Source: Patellaria atrata CBS 101060
Lineage: Eukaryota > Ascomycota > Dothideomycetes > Patellariales > Patellariaceae
DNA: 64,000 nucleotides
Assembly (NCBI GenBank): GCA_010093705.1
Contig: MU006092.1
Location: 812,623-876,622 of the forward strand
Reading direction: 5' to 3'
The translations under genes were made by a program, and so were the position numbers. The notes below the pieces were generated by a model that worked only from the letters and a program-made list of their open reading frames with translations, had not been told where the DNA came from and did not search any database. Below, in pieces: positions 46,543 through 58,728 of the stretch (positions are counted from its first letter, which is position 1; each line of letters opens with the position of its first letter).

Positions 46543-49500
46543 ATTGACTTTTGGAGATGATAGACAGAGATTGATTTTCAATTGAAGAAGGTAGAGAGGC
46601 GAAGAGTATTTTTTTCAGTGAAAAGTGCCAATTGATGATAATACGTAGATATCAAGGAGCAGAATGAAGAGGACGCACGGGGGACAAAGAGATCAATATA
46701 TAAAAACATAGGACTAACAACGACACCACGTGGTAAAAGTGCGTACCTTTTAAAGATAGCTTCTACCTAGCGGGAGAACCATAGAGACAACCCTTATCCG
46801 CAATTATAGACGCACTGGCATCCGTTACGAATCAATGCAGCCTCACACCGTTGAGTCCGAAATTTGGCGACCGTTTCTGGCGAGCTTGTTATTGTGATGA
46901 AGACGAATAAGAGTCACGCTCTACGGCGGGAGGCGTTTTGCCCTATGATCCCAGACAGGATAATTCCCTGCTAAGCGTATATGAAACTGATGTATATCCA
47001 CTGGGAAGTTTAAGCCATGACGACGCCAGATCACGCTGGGCAATCCAAGGTTTTTCTTAACTATGCGAACTTGCAGAAAGACGCCAAAAGAGTTCTACCC
47101 GCGAACGTTTGAAGCCACGAAAGCGTTCCCCGGCCTGCATCAGGATATGCCGTTAATTACTGGTCAGCAGTCGGCATTGCAGTTTTGGCGGCCGATCAAC
47201 GCACCGATCAAGCTGCAAGGATATTAAAACCCGGCCACTACTACGGCCTCATTAAGGTATCTCGTAGGTGATAATGGTCCCGACGGTGATAAGTCCACGT
47301 CCTATAAGTCCACTCATTAGTTAATGGGGAAAGACGTCGCTTTGTTACCTGACGCCAACTTTTGACTCGCAACTTGTCGCAGGGCCTAGAGAATTGCTAG
47401 ACCTGAACTTTATTCCGCTTTAGAAGAGAATCGCTGCTCCAAGCATAAGGTACTTCTATCCGCTGGTGGACTGAAAGTTTGAACAGCCCAATGCTGGCTC
47501 CCCTTGAATAAGAGCTTGTAATGCTCCCGAGTCCGACGTACTAAGGTATCGCCCGAGTTATCGTCAGTGGTCGAGAAATCAACGTGCTACCTCGGCGAAA
47601 CAGTTGTCGTGATGGTACGGAGTACTGCACTGGTCAAACGGAACCTTGATTGATATCACTCAAAACTGTCACTCCTCTCGCTTTTTAGCCGGCTCCACCC
47701 TCGACAAGCGGTAAAGGGTAAACAACTAGTTTTAAAATGTTTGACGGTCAAAAGTTGCTCTTCAATGGCGAAGAGACGAAGAGAGGTCAAGCTGACTCGT
47801 GTTCCAGACCTAGGTGCAGATGGAGTAGGTAAACCTGCTTCCAGAAGCCGGATAGGGCCAATGCTAACATGCATCAGGAGTATGGAAGCTTTAGATGGTG
47901 GGAAAATAGAAGGGGGTAAGTTTCAGGGAGTTTCCAAGACCATGAGGCATCAACCATGAATTCTATCATGCTGGAATGAGATCAAGGAACTTTCGAGGCC
48001 TAGAGTGGGAGAGTAGTGAGAGGCACAGGAGAATACCGGCAAATGCTGGGCGTGACCCGGGCTCCTGGATGGATGGGTCAAGGTACGAGGTGGGCACACC
48101 GTCAAAGTAACCACCTCACACCCCCCCCCCCCATCAAACCCCCCAAACCGACACATCCTTACTCTATATCATGCCTTACTATAACCTGTATTATAGGCTG
48201 TAGACACTGGAAACAAAAGCCCAGAAGTTACAAGAGTGCAAGGTCTCTCTGTTTGTGAGTTCTCCGGCTGTGACCGAGCTTTGCGATATGCATGCCTTCC
48301 AGATAACGGTTTAGTATCAGTGCTCTCCACGCGAGAATAATCAATTATTGCAGCATCCGCACCGGTTGCAGCAGATCGGTAGAACTAGTTCTAGGTTGTT
48401 TGGACTTTGTTTCTTAAAACCACGTTTCCTGCGTCCCCCCCGCCCTATCAGAGGTGACGGAATGGTTAAATTCCAAGTCAAAACTCAAAATGTTTCGATG
48501 GGCACTTGGATGGTACAGTACGGAGTTGTAGTTAGTACGCCTTGTCGCCTTTGTTTTGAGCGGTCAGACCGTCAGAGACCCCCATCCCCCATTTTCCTTC
48601 TTCCTCGTGGTGCTCGTCGTGGTCCGGATTGGGCTGAGATAGAACTATTTGCTGAGTGACGACAAGAGCACGCGATTTCCAATCGAATCCTCCAGAACTC
48701 CCTGAGGGATATCGGTGCAAGTCACCCATATATGTGCAGTATACACAAAATACAATCGTACTCGTGCTGCACAGGTAGAAATACAGTACCTTGCTGTGGT
48801 ATCCGCAGTCATCGCTTGGGCTCTCAGAGCCTCTCCACCCCAGGAGTCTCTCGATGTAATGGCCCAAACCATTCGCCGCACCACAGTCAACCAGATATGC
48901 TCCGTGATATATGTGAAGAGGTGACTATGTTTGCATCTTACACTAGTGTCGTGAATGGATGAGTTGGTTTCGTGCCGGTATCGCAGGTTAGGCCATGAAC
49001 CCATAGGAATCCAGTCTCCTAATGGAATATGTGTACCTTCATTATCGGTATATTGGGAAACGATGGACAAGGGAGCCACCAAGATATATATCAAACCTTT
49101 GCTTCACAGTCTCAGTTGGCTTTTCATGCTTTTCCACTCCATCCCAAACATGGAAAAGCGTCCATGCATCGCCGGATGGGTTGAGTTGGTGCATAATCGC
49201 CGTTCCTTCGGTCAAGTCAAGGTGCATTTCAAGAATCCCGTACAGTAACAGGAAGAAAAATTGCTGTAGGTCACCTGTCACGGTGACTTATTTAGGAGCT
49301 TCTTTTATCTTGGGAATCCGGGGTAAATTTCTAGAATTACCCGATGCCTGAATATAGCATGTCATCCCCAGTAGGTAACCCGTCGTGATGAGAAGAGGTA
49401 GGAGTCTTAGATCAGGATATTAATATAGAGTCTACTACTCTAGGAAGTAGGGAGGGCACTGTATTGTATATTTCATTGATTGATGAATGTTTGATTTAGC

Positions 49501-50234
49501 AATAATGAGTCAAGCGACAGATGCGCCAAAGTAGGGCCAAAAATAGGGTGTCAAGCGATTTGATAAGACGATCTCCCGAGGTCAGCATATTTTCCTACAG
49601 TAAAACATGAATTGACGCTGAATAACTGCTCGGTCAGCCCTTAGTATTGAATCAGTTCTCACACTACACGAGACTTTAGTCTCAGAAACATCTGACCACG
49701 ACTCGGGAGTAGACTAATTAATGGATGTCTAGCGAGATGGCCGACGACGGTCAAAAGTGGTTGGAATGTCTCTAATCGAGATGACAAAGGGGCACCACGT
49801 TTTGGAGGCCCGTTCGAAGATATTCCGAGATAGGAAGAAAAATTATCGAAAAGTAATCCGGGGATAGTGCAATTGTAATGTTTCAATGCAGATGTGCGGA
49901 TCTAGGTAGACTGAGACGTTGTGGATGGCAAGCTAAGGCTATAATTATAGTAGTGGTGCGAGTATGAGGACATCAAACATGAACTGCTTTAGATTCCCGC
50001 AACCGCCCAATTCTACTAGATTCCTGCAATGCGTCAAGCTACCTTTAATGTGATTTTGCTACTGATTGAGTCTTAGCACTTAAAGGGTAAAGAGGCGTAT
50101 ACTGATATGATGTCATACCACATTTGGTAGTGCTTGAACCCCCATTACTCCAAACAATGCATCTGATCCTACGAAGTAGGCGTGGAGGTAATCGTCTCAA
50201 TGCTGTCTTAGCCGAATCGCTACTACCATAATCA
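46543..50234. other. 3.7-kb gene-poor region
   Basis: No gene is supported. It holds a C12 run at 48121-48132, a GTACAGTAC at 48513 and several TAAGGTA words near 47270-47550. Open frames such as minus-strand 48645-49094 lack conserved motifs. No terminal repeats, target-site duplications or transposase motifs were found by eye. Confidence 0.45.
48121..48132. repeat. C12 homopolymer
   Basis: Twelve C in a row followed by further C runs (C6 at 48139, C4 nearby); the longest C run in the window and a likely site of length error or polymorphism. Confidence 0.9.
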
Positions 50235-53045
50235 TTACCAAGTATCGCCCCAACCTTCTTCCTCTTCCTCTGTAGGATTTTTTATTTCGACTTTCTTCGC
50301 TGCAGCGACAGGTTTCAACCGGCCAGATGCTACCACCGCTTTCTTGCTTGACTGGCTGGTGGTACCTGTGCTGAGAGATTTCGAACCAACACTCGGTCTA
50401 TTTGACTTCGAGAGTCCTTTTGGCAGAGCACCCTTGGTCTTTTTTGCCTTGGCCTGAGCATTTAGCCAACCTGCAAAATCAGGCTCCCCTTTATCGTCAA
50501 ATATTGTTGCTTTCTCTGATGATGGCACAGTAGATGCCGAAAAAGGTTCATATATGTCGTCCTTTGTAACATTGCTTGTGCCGGCTTCTCCTCCCCACGC
50601 GTCATTGAAGTCTTCGGCAATAGCTTCTGCATCTCCGTCGTTCGAGCTTAGTGCAGGCGATGTTGGTGAGAAAGGATTAGGACTAGCCTTAGTTTTTCCT
50701 ACAGTTTGTCGGTACAAATTTGACGCAGTAGTCGTGGATGATAGCGGACGTGCGGTCTGGGAGGATGTCTCTGGAAGAGGGACAGACGAAGAGCGTGGCT
50801 CTTCCGAAAGAGAGCCAGTGGTGGGAGCTTGTATCTGGCCACTTGTTGATGCAAGCTTGTTTGTGAAAGACGAAATAGCCCAACCTGCCCAAGAAGTATC
50901 ACTTGGACCACTTTCCATCCGGGGTGTGCTTGCATTGGTACTTGCTGCAGACGGAGGGGGAAGTACGGTATCAGGAAGGGTGAGGCCATACTTGCGAACT
51001 CGGGTAAGATAGATGTCTAGAGTTTTATTTGCTTGGTCCCGAACAATCCTACAAATCTATGAGCCTTTCTAGAGTATAGGGAGGTGTGCGGCTATTCGGG
51101 TCATACTTTTCTTTATCTACCAGAGATGGGCATATTGCGGGCAATATCTTCGTTGCGCAATCATCTTCACTGAACAAATCTGCAGTTGCTGCAAGAGCCA
51201 TGAGGGCAGCATTCCTAGCGTGCACAAAAGGGTCTCGCAAAGAGCGTGCAAACGCTGCGGTTAGGACCTTTGTGCGGGTCTGTAATATGCTATGTTAGTG
51301 GCTGACCAGTAGATCATTATGCGTTTGGAGAGATTACAGAGCCTCCAAGATTGCGTGCGATCTTCCCTAAGCAAATGGTAGTGTTAGTTCTTATACCAGG
51401 TTGCTCATCATTAGCCGTCTTTGCTAAATATCTCAGTAGTTCTCCATTGACGATACGATCGGAAAGCTTAGATACGACTGTCAACACCGCTTTGACCGTC
51501 TGCTCCCTTAATACTGGCGCTCCGTCGGTGAAGCCAGTGACCTACACACCATCAGTATGAATCCGATACGCGCACCAAAAAGTGTGACCTACCATTTGAG
51601 GGAAAATTTTATCATTGACGATCTTCTGCGGTAAATGATCTATCATGAGTGGCAAGTTGTCTAACAGACAGACTCGGATAGCGCGATCAGGACTTGTGAA
51701 CATTCGAACAACTACTGGCGTAATTCTAGTTTCATACTCCTCATCTGAAAGTTTAGACCCGATCTTTACGACTATCCCGAAGACCTTAGCACCACCACCA
51801 CCGAACTCGACTGATTTTAGAAGTTCGGGAAGTACTTTCATTTTGAAAAAATCTTCAGGGAAATCATCCGAGACTTCTTCAAGCTGACTACGAGTATGAA
51901 GTTGGTAATGCTCTTACAGCGATGCGGGATGTACCTACCTTAGGAACTCATCCCTTTCTTCGTCACTTTTTAGACCTAGATTCTCAATTCCTTCTGTCAG
52001 GTGGATTAGAGGTGTCTGGAAAAAGCCTCCCTGCCTTTGGCCTTGTTCTAAAAATTGTCCAACGCTTAGTCTGGCCTTAGGGTTTGCACTTGTGAGTCGC
52101 TTATAGCTTTGGTGCATACTCGGGGGTACATTCTTAGTTAGTCCGACCTGCTCGAGTTCTATGAATGTCCCATTGCAAACCTCAAAAATCAGTATTCCAA
52201 AATCGTACGCATCTATAGCGGTGACTGGATTCCGCTTAACAGCCTCCCACCCCGATTTCGTGATTTCCGGGGGTGCATATCGAGCTGAATCTGGAACTAA
52301 GCTGCCGTACGTCTTGAATACTGATGAGTAACTGTCATCAGGCTATGTTGAAACTGCTTTTACTCACGTAAAGAATTGCATCATCATCCTTCATAGAGCT
52401 AAGCACATCGAATCCTCCAAGTTTCCACTCGCCACTTTCGCTCGTGAAAATTGATGACACTTTAAGGCTGCCATGTATTGAGGTCGCTTCGCTGTTGATG
52501 AACTTTAGGGTTTTCTAGTACTCCGAGTTAAATCTAAATTCAAGAACGGTCGAAGGGAGTACAAACAGCGACAGTGTACAAGCCCCATTTGATAGTCTCT
52601 TCGGCAAGACTTTTTCGTCTCGTATGCCAGCCTAGTGGAACCAAACGTTCTGTGGCTATATATATATACGTTTCTGTCTTCAGTGTTCATAAGATGACGG
52701 TCAAGCGGATCCTTGGGGTTATACACACTTCGACCGTATCGAGCACCTTTATCACCCCAGGATGTCGTAATGTTCGAAGCTTGCGAAGGGCATTTCTAGC
52801 GAGGGGTAGGCGGGATTTGTTGGACGTAATATCGAAGGAAAATATGCTGCACTTAGACCCATCTTCCTATTAGTCGTTAGCCATGAACGGAGCATATGCA
52901 CAGGTGAAACTTCTATCCATACTCGCTTTGTACCGTTGTGAAGTGTCCAGATTGACTGGTCTATATCTACTCGATCGCCAAAGGTATATGGGAACGCCGG
53001 GCCTTTGGAGATTGCAGAGGCAACTGCAGACTTCAAGAAATCCAT
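50235..53045 (-). CDS. CEX1: Scy1-like pseudokinase (Scyl1/Cex1)
   Basis: Nine exons on the minus strand: 53045-52923, 52866-52729, 52677-52567, 52514-52368, 52312-51939, 51887-51593, 51541-51338, 51279-51107, 51048-50235; 792 residues. The N-terminal third is a kinase fold without catalytic motifs: no VAIK Lys or HRD, IHGSLKVSSIFTSESGEWKL in place of the catalytic loop and GGFDVL in place of DFG. HEAT repeats follow (KVLPELLKSVEFG, RMFTSPDRAIRVCLLDNLPL, TNTTICLGKIARNL, DPFVHARNAALMALAATADL) and then a disordered tail ending EEEEEGWGDTW. Cex1/Scyl1 proteins bind tRNA exporters and COPI coat and act in tRNA export and Golgi traffic. All eight introns keep frame. Confidence 0.9.
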
Positions 53046-54082
53046 GAAAATGAAGTTAAAGACAGACAGAATTTTCCACCGTGTTGATAGTGGTTTAGAA
53101 ATACCAAGACTCTACAGAAGAGTGATAAGTTATTTTATAGTACGAGTGGTGGGATATCAACTGTTCCCCCACGCGATCCTCCTGGATTATTCGTTCATTT
53201 ATTAGGGAGTTCTAGTTCCATCTTAGTTCTAGGGTTGACAACTTGACGCGCTTTGTGTTGCTGGCTTGGCGCGATCCACTTCTGGTTCTACACCACAAGC
53301 TTAACTACAAAATAACTTTACTATGAAGAAATCTCCTATCTCACATATATTCCAACTGCCCAATATCAAGAATTGATCATCATATGAGAGGGAAGAAGGC
53401 GGTTATATGGCTCGTCTTTACCTATCTCAAATGTCCATCGATTTTTCGAATTGGTAGAAACCATGACCTTTGCTTGCCAGCGAAAGCCACTGGTTATAGG
53501 ATAAACCATGTCTACAATGACACATTTTCCTCGTTATAGCGATCAGCAGGACCGCCTGGACTCTATTCAGTCTAAGGTGAGACAATGTTTTCCCCACTCC
53601 GATGTCTTTGTAACTTCCAGTACTCCTGTCAATGATGATTATCCTGGTAAAAGGTCATACTGTAACTTGTAATGGTTATGGAAAGAGCACCGTGAAGACT
53701 AAGAGGCTGAAGAAGCTCAATATACGACCCTTTGAACCCTCGCTGCAGTCTCAGTCCACTGAATGTCCTGCTGTCAGAAGAGTGCCAGTTTAGTGACCAC
53801 CAGACTGAGAAACCTTCGAACCACTTAATGGAGCGCCAACTCTAGCATCTCAGCGGGTTAGTGTCAATGGCAGTGGCTTAAACTTCTTATCCGGTTCGCA
53901 CTGCGTTCTCTGGTTAAGACAATTCTCATCTGCAATGGCGGTACAAGTTGGGTCTGATATTAAGCTGAGGCACATGGTGGTCACCTGGCGCCTTCTTCTT
54001 GTAACCTGACAAGTAGCAACTTGGTGACATCAATAAGCTGAAATATCTGATCTGGACTGGCATACCCCTGCTATGAACTTGG
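53046..54082. other. Intergenic region with a possible upstream exon of the next gene
   Basis: A candidate first exon at 53508-53576 (MSTMTHFPRYSDQQDRLDSI, then QSK) ends at a GTGAGA donor in phase 0 and would fit the TTTTGCAG acceptor at 54124-54131 inside the next gene, replacing its first 16 codons. The intron would be 555 bp, long for this window, so intermediate exons may exist. The rest shows no coding signal. Confidence 0.35.
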
Positions 54083-57000
54083 ATGTCTGATGATATTGAG
54101 GGTACAATGCTAACTCGTGGTCTTTTGCAGTTCAGCCCCCAGAGCATATCCAATACTGCTCTTCAACAACAGACGGCTGAAACGCCGCGAGTAAATGGCA
54201 CTAAGGGACAGTCATGGTCCACACCTGCCGATACAAGTTCCTTCTCCGAAGATTCCTCTACTTCTCAGATTCCATTCTCACGTGGTAGCGGTCACGATAA
54301 TTTAAAGGCCACTCAAAACAAAGGGCCTCATGCTTTATCAAGAAGTATAAGTGTCAGTTCTCCTCCTCGGAAAAAGCCGCGCTTAGAGGAGTCTGTTGTT
54401 ACCATAAAGAGCCGATCTGGTTCTTCCCCAGTCACGAACGATGGGCACCTGCCGCCGACCAGACACGCCCAGACTGAACGTTGGAAGAGGCGGAGTTCCA
54501 ACCTAGTTGTACCCAGTCGTCACAAATCACTCAAGGATCATAAATTCAAGTCCTTTACCGGTCCTTACGGTTCCAAGGATCTATTACGGCGTTCTACCCT
54601 TCACCTAACAGCTTCGTCGAGTTTGGACACGATAGGCTCCAGTTCAGCTCCATTTCAAGTTTCTCCGAAAGGGGCTAACCTTGTCAGTACTGCCAAACCC
54701 GCTAGGACTAGTTCCCCAGGGAGACGCACTGATGTCGATATCGATATGTCTAAAGTACCCAAAGGTCCAAGAAATAGAGATCAACGTAGAACTTCGTACA
54801 GTCCGGTTCCGGAGGTAGTCAAACGCTCCCCTCATATATTCATCTCTGGATGTTACCTTCCAGTTCAAAAGAGTACTATTCCTCATCTCGCCAAAAAATT
54901 AAAGGTTGAAGGCTGCTCCGAAATATGGATCGATGATACGGGATATTTTATTGAATTCGGTAGATGGGAAAATAGTCGTAAACTGATCAGTGATCTATAT
55001 GAGTTATACAATAACGACCTGCTCTTTGGCGAATACCAACTTAGGCTCGAATGCTTTCCAGATGGAATTTCGAAAGAAAAAGATTCTTCCGTTACTTCCT
55101 CATTCACGAGTCGAGATCGCACAAGCAGTAGCTTCGTTTCAACATCAACCGACGTGACTACCTTGACCTCCGATTCAATTGACAGTCCATCTATAGACAG
55201 TAAACTTTCCTCTCCTCGTCTTGCTAATCGCTTTAAGCGTATTTCAATATCATTCGAGCATGGAAATAAACAAACCCCTGTGAAACCACCTCGTCACGAC
55301 CTTGAATACACTCCAAATGGAGGACAGCTTCCTATCAGCTCATCCGTTAGTAAAGAAATCAAACAATTAACACCGTGGCGGGATCCAGTTAAAGCTCTCT
55401 CGGGTTCTTTTCCACTATATACTTCCGAAGAGTGTAAGGAAGGAGCCGGTGATTACTTTCATCCTACGAAAAGACGTTGCAGAGGATGCAGGAAATGGTT
55501 CTATAGTGCATACCAAAATGAGAACAATTCCTGGAAATGCGAACGATGCTCAAAGCCGACTGAATTTAGGAATAGCACGACTATCTGGGATTCCACGCGT
55601 TTCAGATCAAGCGATTTTCTCTCACCGCAGCAGCAAAAAGAACCCAACGCTGAGGGACGACCCCAAACGGCGAATGCAACAAAGGAAGCAGAGTCTTCTC
55701 CAGACGCACTGTGCTCTCTTTCAGCAATCAAGACCAGCTTAGACTACGTCAGCAGCAAGATCGCCAGCGATAGAAGTACAACCCACGTGAGACTAACATC
55801 AAATGACAGTCTGAAAGCAGACCTAAAGGCAGCGAATCCATTTCCGGAGTCTGTGAAAGAACGTGGCGAGATATCACCAAACCCCGTGATAATAGTTGTA
55901 GAACCCGTTGCGCGGCCCTTAACAAACAGGGTCCCAACACCAATGAATAATGGACTGGCAAACGAACCGCCCAAGCATGCTGAGGGTGAGAGGGGGCAAA
56001 ATAAGGAGACCAAATCTGCGTATACAGCATGTATCCAATGTGACAAAAGCATACTTCGAGCATTGACAGCTAAGGGTATGACATGGTAATTTTCCCGACA
56101 GCCCCTCCCATTTTGTGTCATGCTAAAGGACTCCTAGTGCAAGTTGCAGAGTTCAATCAAGACCGCTCTCGATAGCGACTACTGCTGACTCTGCAACCGA
56201 CTTTAGTTCAATTTCTGACGCGCATGCGAATCATGTGACAGATCACGCGGACGTGACGAAATCGATGGTCACATCGTCTTTTTCAAATTCAAACATTCAA
56301 CCCTCGCGTATACAGCCTTCTAAAAATGTTGATATCCAGCCAAGTGCTACTAGAGCATCCGTGAATCCCATCCTTACGGAAGCTCCAGCTAGTCTAGACT
56401 CCCTCGTTCGAGAACATAAACTTGATTCTAGCTGCGACGATACTAGTAGTTCATTGACATCTTTGCCGGATGATATTAATGAGACGGAAGTAGAAATGGA
56501 CATGGATCCGCCCCACGCCATCCAACCTTCTACTCCAACCTTAGTTATGGGGTTTCGGAATAGCAAAGCACGCAAGAAAGGCACCTCGGTCCAAGAAAGT
56601 AGTGTCGCCACAGATAGTCCCGCGTTCACATCAACAGGCAGCATCGCAAACTCTACGGCCCGCCAGAGGCTAACATATGTTGATATAGTTGCACTTGCAA
56701 TCCTGAATGCACCCGACCACCGTTGCACAAGACTCGAGATATTGGATTGGACAAAGGCCAATTTGCCCGAACATGGGAACAATGCAGGATTCGTTAAAGG
56801 CTTAGCTCCCACGGTTTCTAGCAAGAAACACCAGAATTTTAAGAAGATAGATGGGGTAACGGATCCTTCTGGTCTTACATATTATACTATTGATAAGAAG
56901 CCCATTGGTCCACTCATGGAGAAAGCTGCAGAATGGGGCATCAATCTTTCTACCACTTCTGGCTCCTCCAACTTGTTGTCAAAGTCGGGCATATCAGAAA

Positions 57001-58728
57001 GTTTTATAGATAAATCGCAAACAGAGGCATCAAAAGTACACTCCTCGAACCTATCGATAGGAGATACCACAGCTATAGATGCAAGTCATGCTGAAATTAC
57101 TCACGAATCTATATTCAAGGCCACAATGTCGAATAAGCCCTCGAGTCACGATCCTAATAAGGTGCCTGAGCCTTTCCGGTGGACCCACCGCAACGGTAGA
57201 TATGGTATTTTTCCGACGATACCTGGCGAAGGGCGGTGGCAAAAACTGAAGAAATTAAGCGCCGTCAAATTACGCTCCACTGAAGAATTATGTCCTCAAG
57301 CCAGAGGTTTATTTATAGACGTAGACGATTATATTTTTCTGAATATGCCAGAAAATCCGTACAAAGGTAGGAAACCCTACGACTTACGAAGGCGGACGGT
57401 TGCTTTGATCAAAGAAATCAGGCAGTTTGAGGATGGTCACTTCCTATTATCGGTCAGATGGTATTTATCTCGGGATTATATAAGAACGCTTTCGTACGAA
57501 AACAAGGACAATCTCTCTCTAAGCAATTACTACATTGCGACGGACATCCTCGGTGTTGTATCGGACCGCCTAGTTCAGGGGAGCTGCGGGTCAACAGACT
57601 GGAAAAAGATATGCGATGAGAGAATTCTAATAAATCACAAGAGGAAATTCTCCCTCCATAACCTAGATGATGACTATCCAAGGGCCCCCTCTTCTTGGAG
57701 CCGATTCGAAACGGATGCTGAGGAAGAGGAATCGTTATCCACTGACGAGGATGAAATTGACAACACTTGGAGAAGTTCACAATCATCTACCTGCGAGAAG
57801 ATACTCGAAAAGGTAGTGAAGCCGAAATATCGCAAGCAGCACGAAGCAGCTAGCAACATCGTGCCTGAGACATCAGCGAAACCTATGTTCGTTAATGCTC
57901 TAGTTTCTACTGATATACATGATCAAACCGTCCGCCCAGAGAATGAGACCAGGCAACTAGAAGACGCAGATATGGATCTTCGGGACCAGAGTATATCAGA
58001 GCTCGACTTTAGTCAGATTCTAGCGACATCCACTCCGCTTCCCCGAAAAGCTTTGTTAGACAATAGCTTGGAACTGTCGTCGTCAAAAAAGAGGAAATTA
58101 TCTTCTTTGGAACGGAGTTTTTCACTGGAAGAACCTACCTTGATGACCGATTATTCGATTATTCGGCCACTCATCTCTCGTACACCGCGACAGAATGCGG
58201 ATGGACTGTTAGCCTCAATACAAGCCTCTAAATCTCACGTTGAGCGCCTTTCCGAAACTTGTCTAGACTTTCGAACAAATGAAACCCCCTTTGACAATAC
58301 TGCCAAGATCGAAGAAATCCGAAAGCGGCCGACGCGGAAGCAGGCTTTTCGAGTCCATCTGATATCGCACAATCGAAAGGGATTCAGAAACATCCATATG
58401 GAGGTCCATAAGCCGGCGCGGAAATTGAATATTGTAGAGCCGGCCATCTCTGGTTCCACGAGGAATACCGATCCGGATGGCACTTTTGGAACGAATTTCG
58501 ATATGGATGCCCCGAGGTATTACGCGAGTGTTACTGAGATGTTGGGCATTCCGGAAAAGGCGGTCCCGATGGTGACGAGTGAGAAGAAGCTTGCAATGCG
58601 GACAGACGCTCCGGTAGGTGGAATCTTATTGAGAAATATGAATATGATGAACCAATACTAATAATATGTAGGGTAACGGTCGGTCGTCTAGAGCTAAAGC
58701 GGTGTTTAATGTGCTTCCTCGGGTTTGA
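54083..58728 (+). CDS. Large multidomain nuclear-type protein: two zinc-ribbon-like modules, winged-helix-like and BAH-like regions
   Basis: Exons 54083-56085, 56138-58613 and 58672-58728 give 1511 residues; the last intron has a TACTAAT branch point. Order: Ser/Arg-rich disorder with a basic KKPRLEE patch; a compact alpha-beta module at about 251-326 (IFISGCYLPVQKSTIPHLAK, then EIWIDDTGYFIEFGRW); a CxxC-16-CxxC zinc module at 466-489 (CRGC...CERC); a second CxxC-14-CxxC module at 650-671 created by splicing (CIQC...CASC); a winged-helix-like stretch near 840-900 (LTYVDIVALAILNAPDHRCT, then FVKGLAPTVSS); and a BAH-like region near 1010-1120 (DVDDYIFLN...LLSVRWYLSRDYI). This suggests a chromatin or transcription factor, by inference only. 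The 5' start is uncertain (an exon at 53508 may precede). Confidence 0.7.

Noticed and set aside
48645-49094. Minus-strand frame of 149 codons in the gene-poor block
   Set aside because: Overlaps other frames of equal length, carries no motif and has no splice-consistent partners.
56086-56234. Reading 54083-56089 and 56235-58661 as two separate genes
   Set aside because: A GTAATT...CTCCTAG intron with a TGCTAAAG branch-like site joins them in frame and completes a CxxC-14-CxxC zinc motif across the junction.
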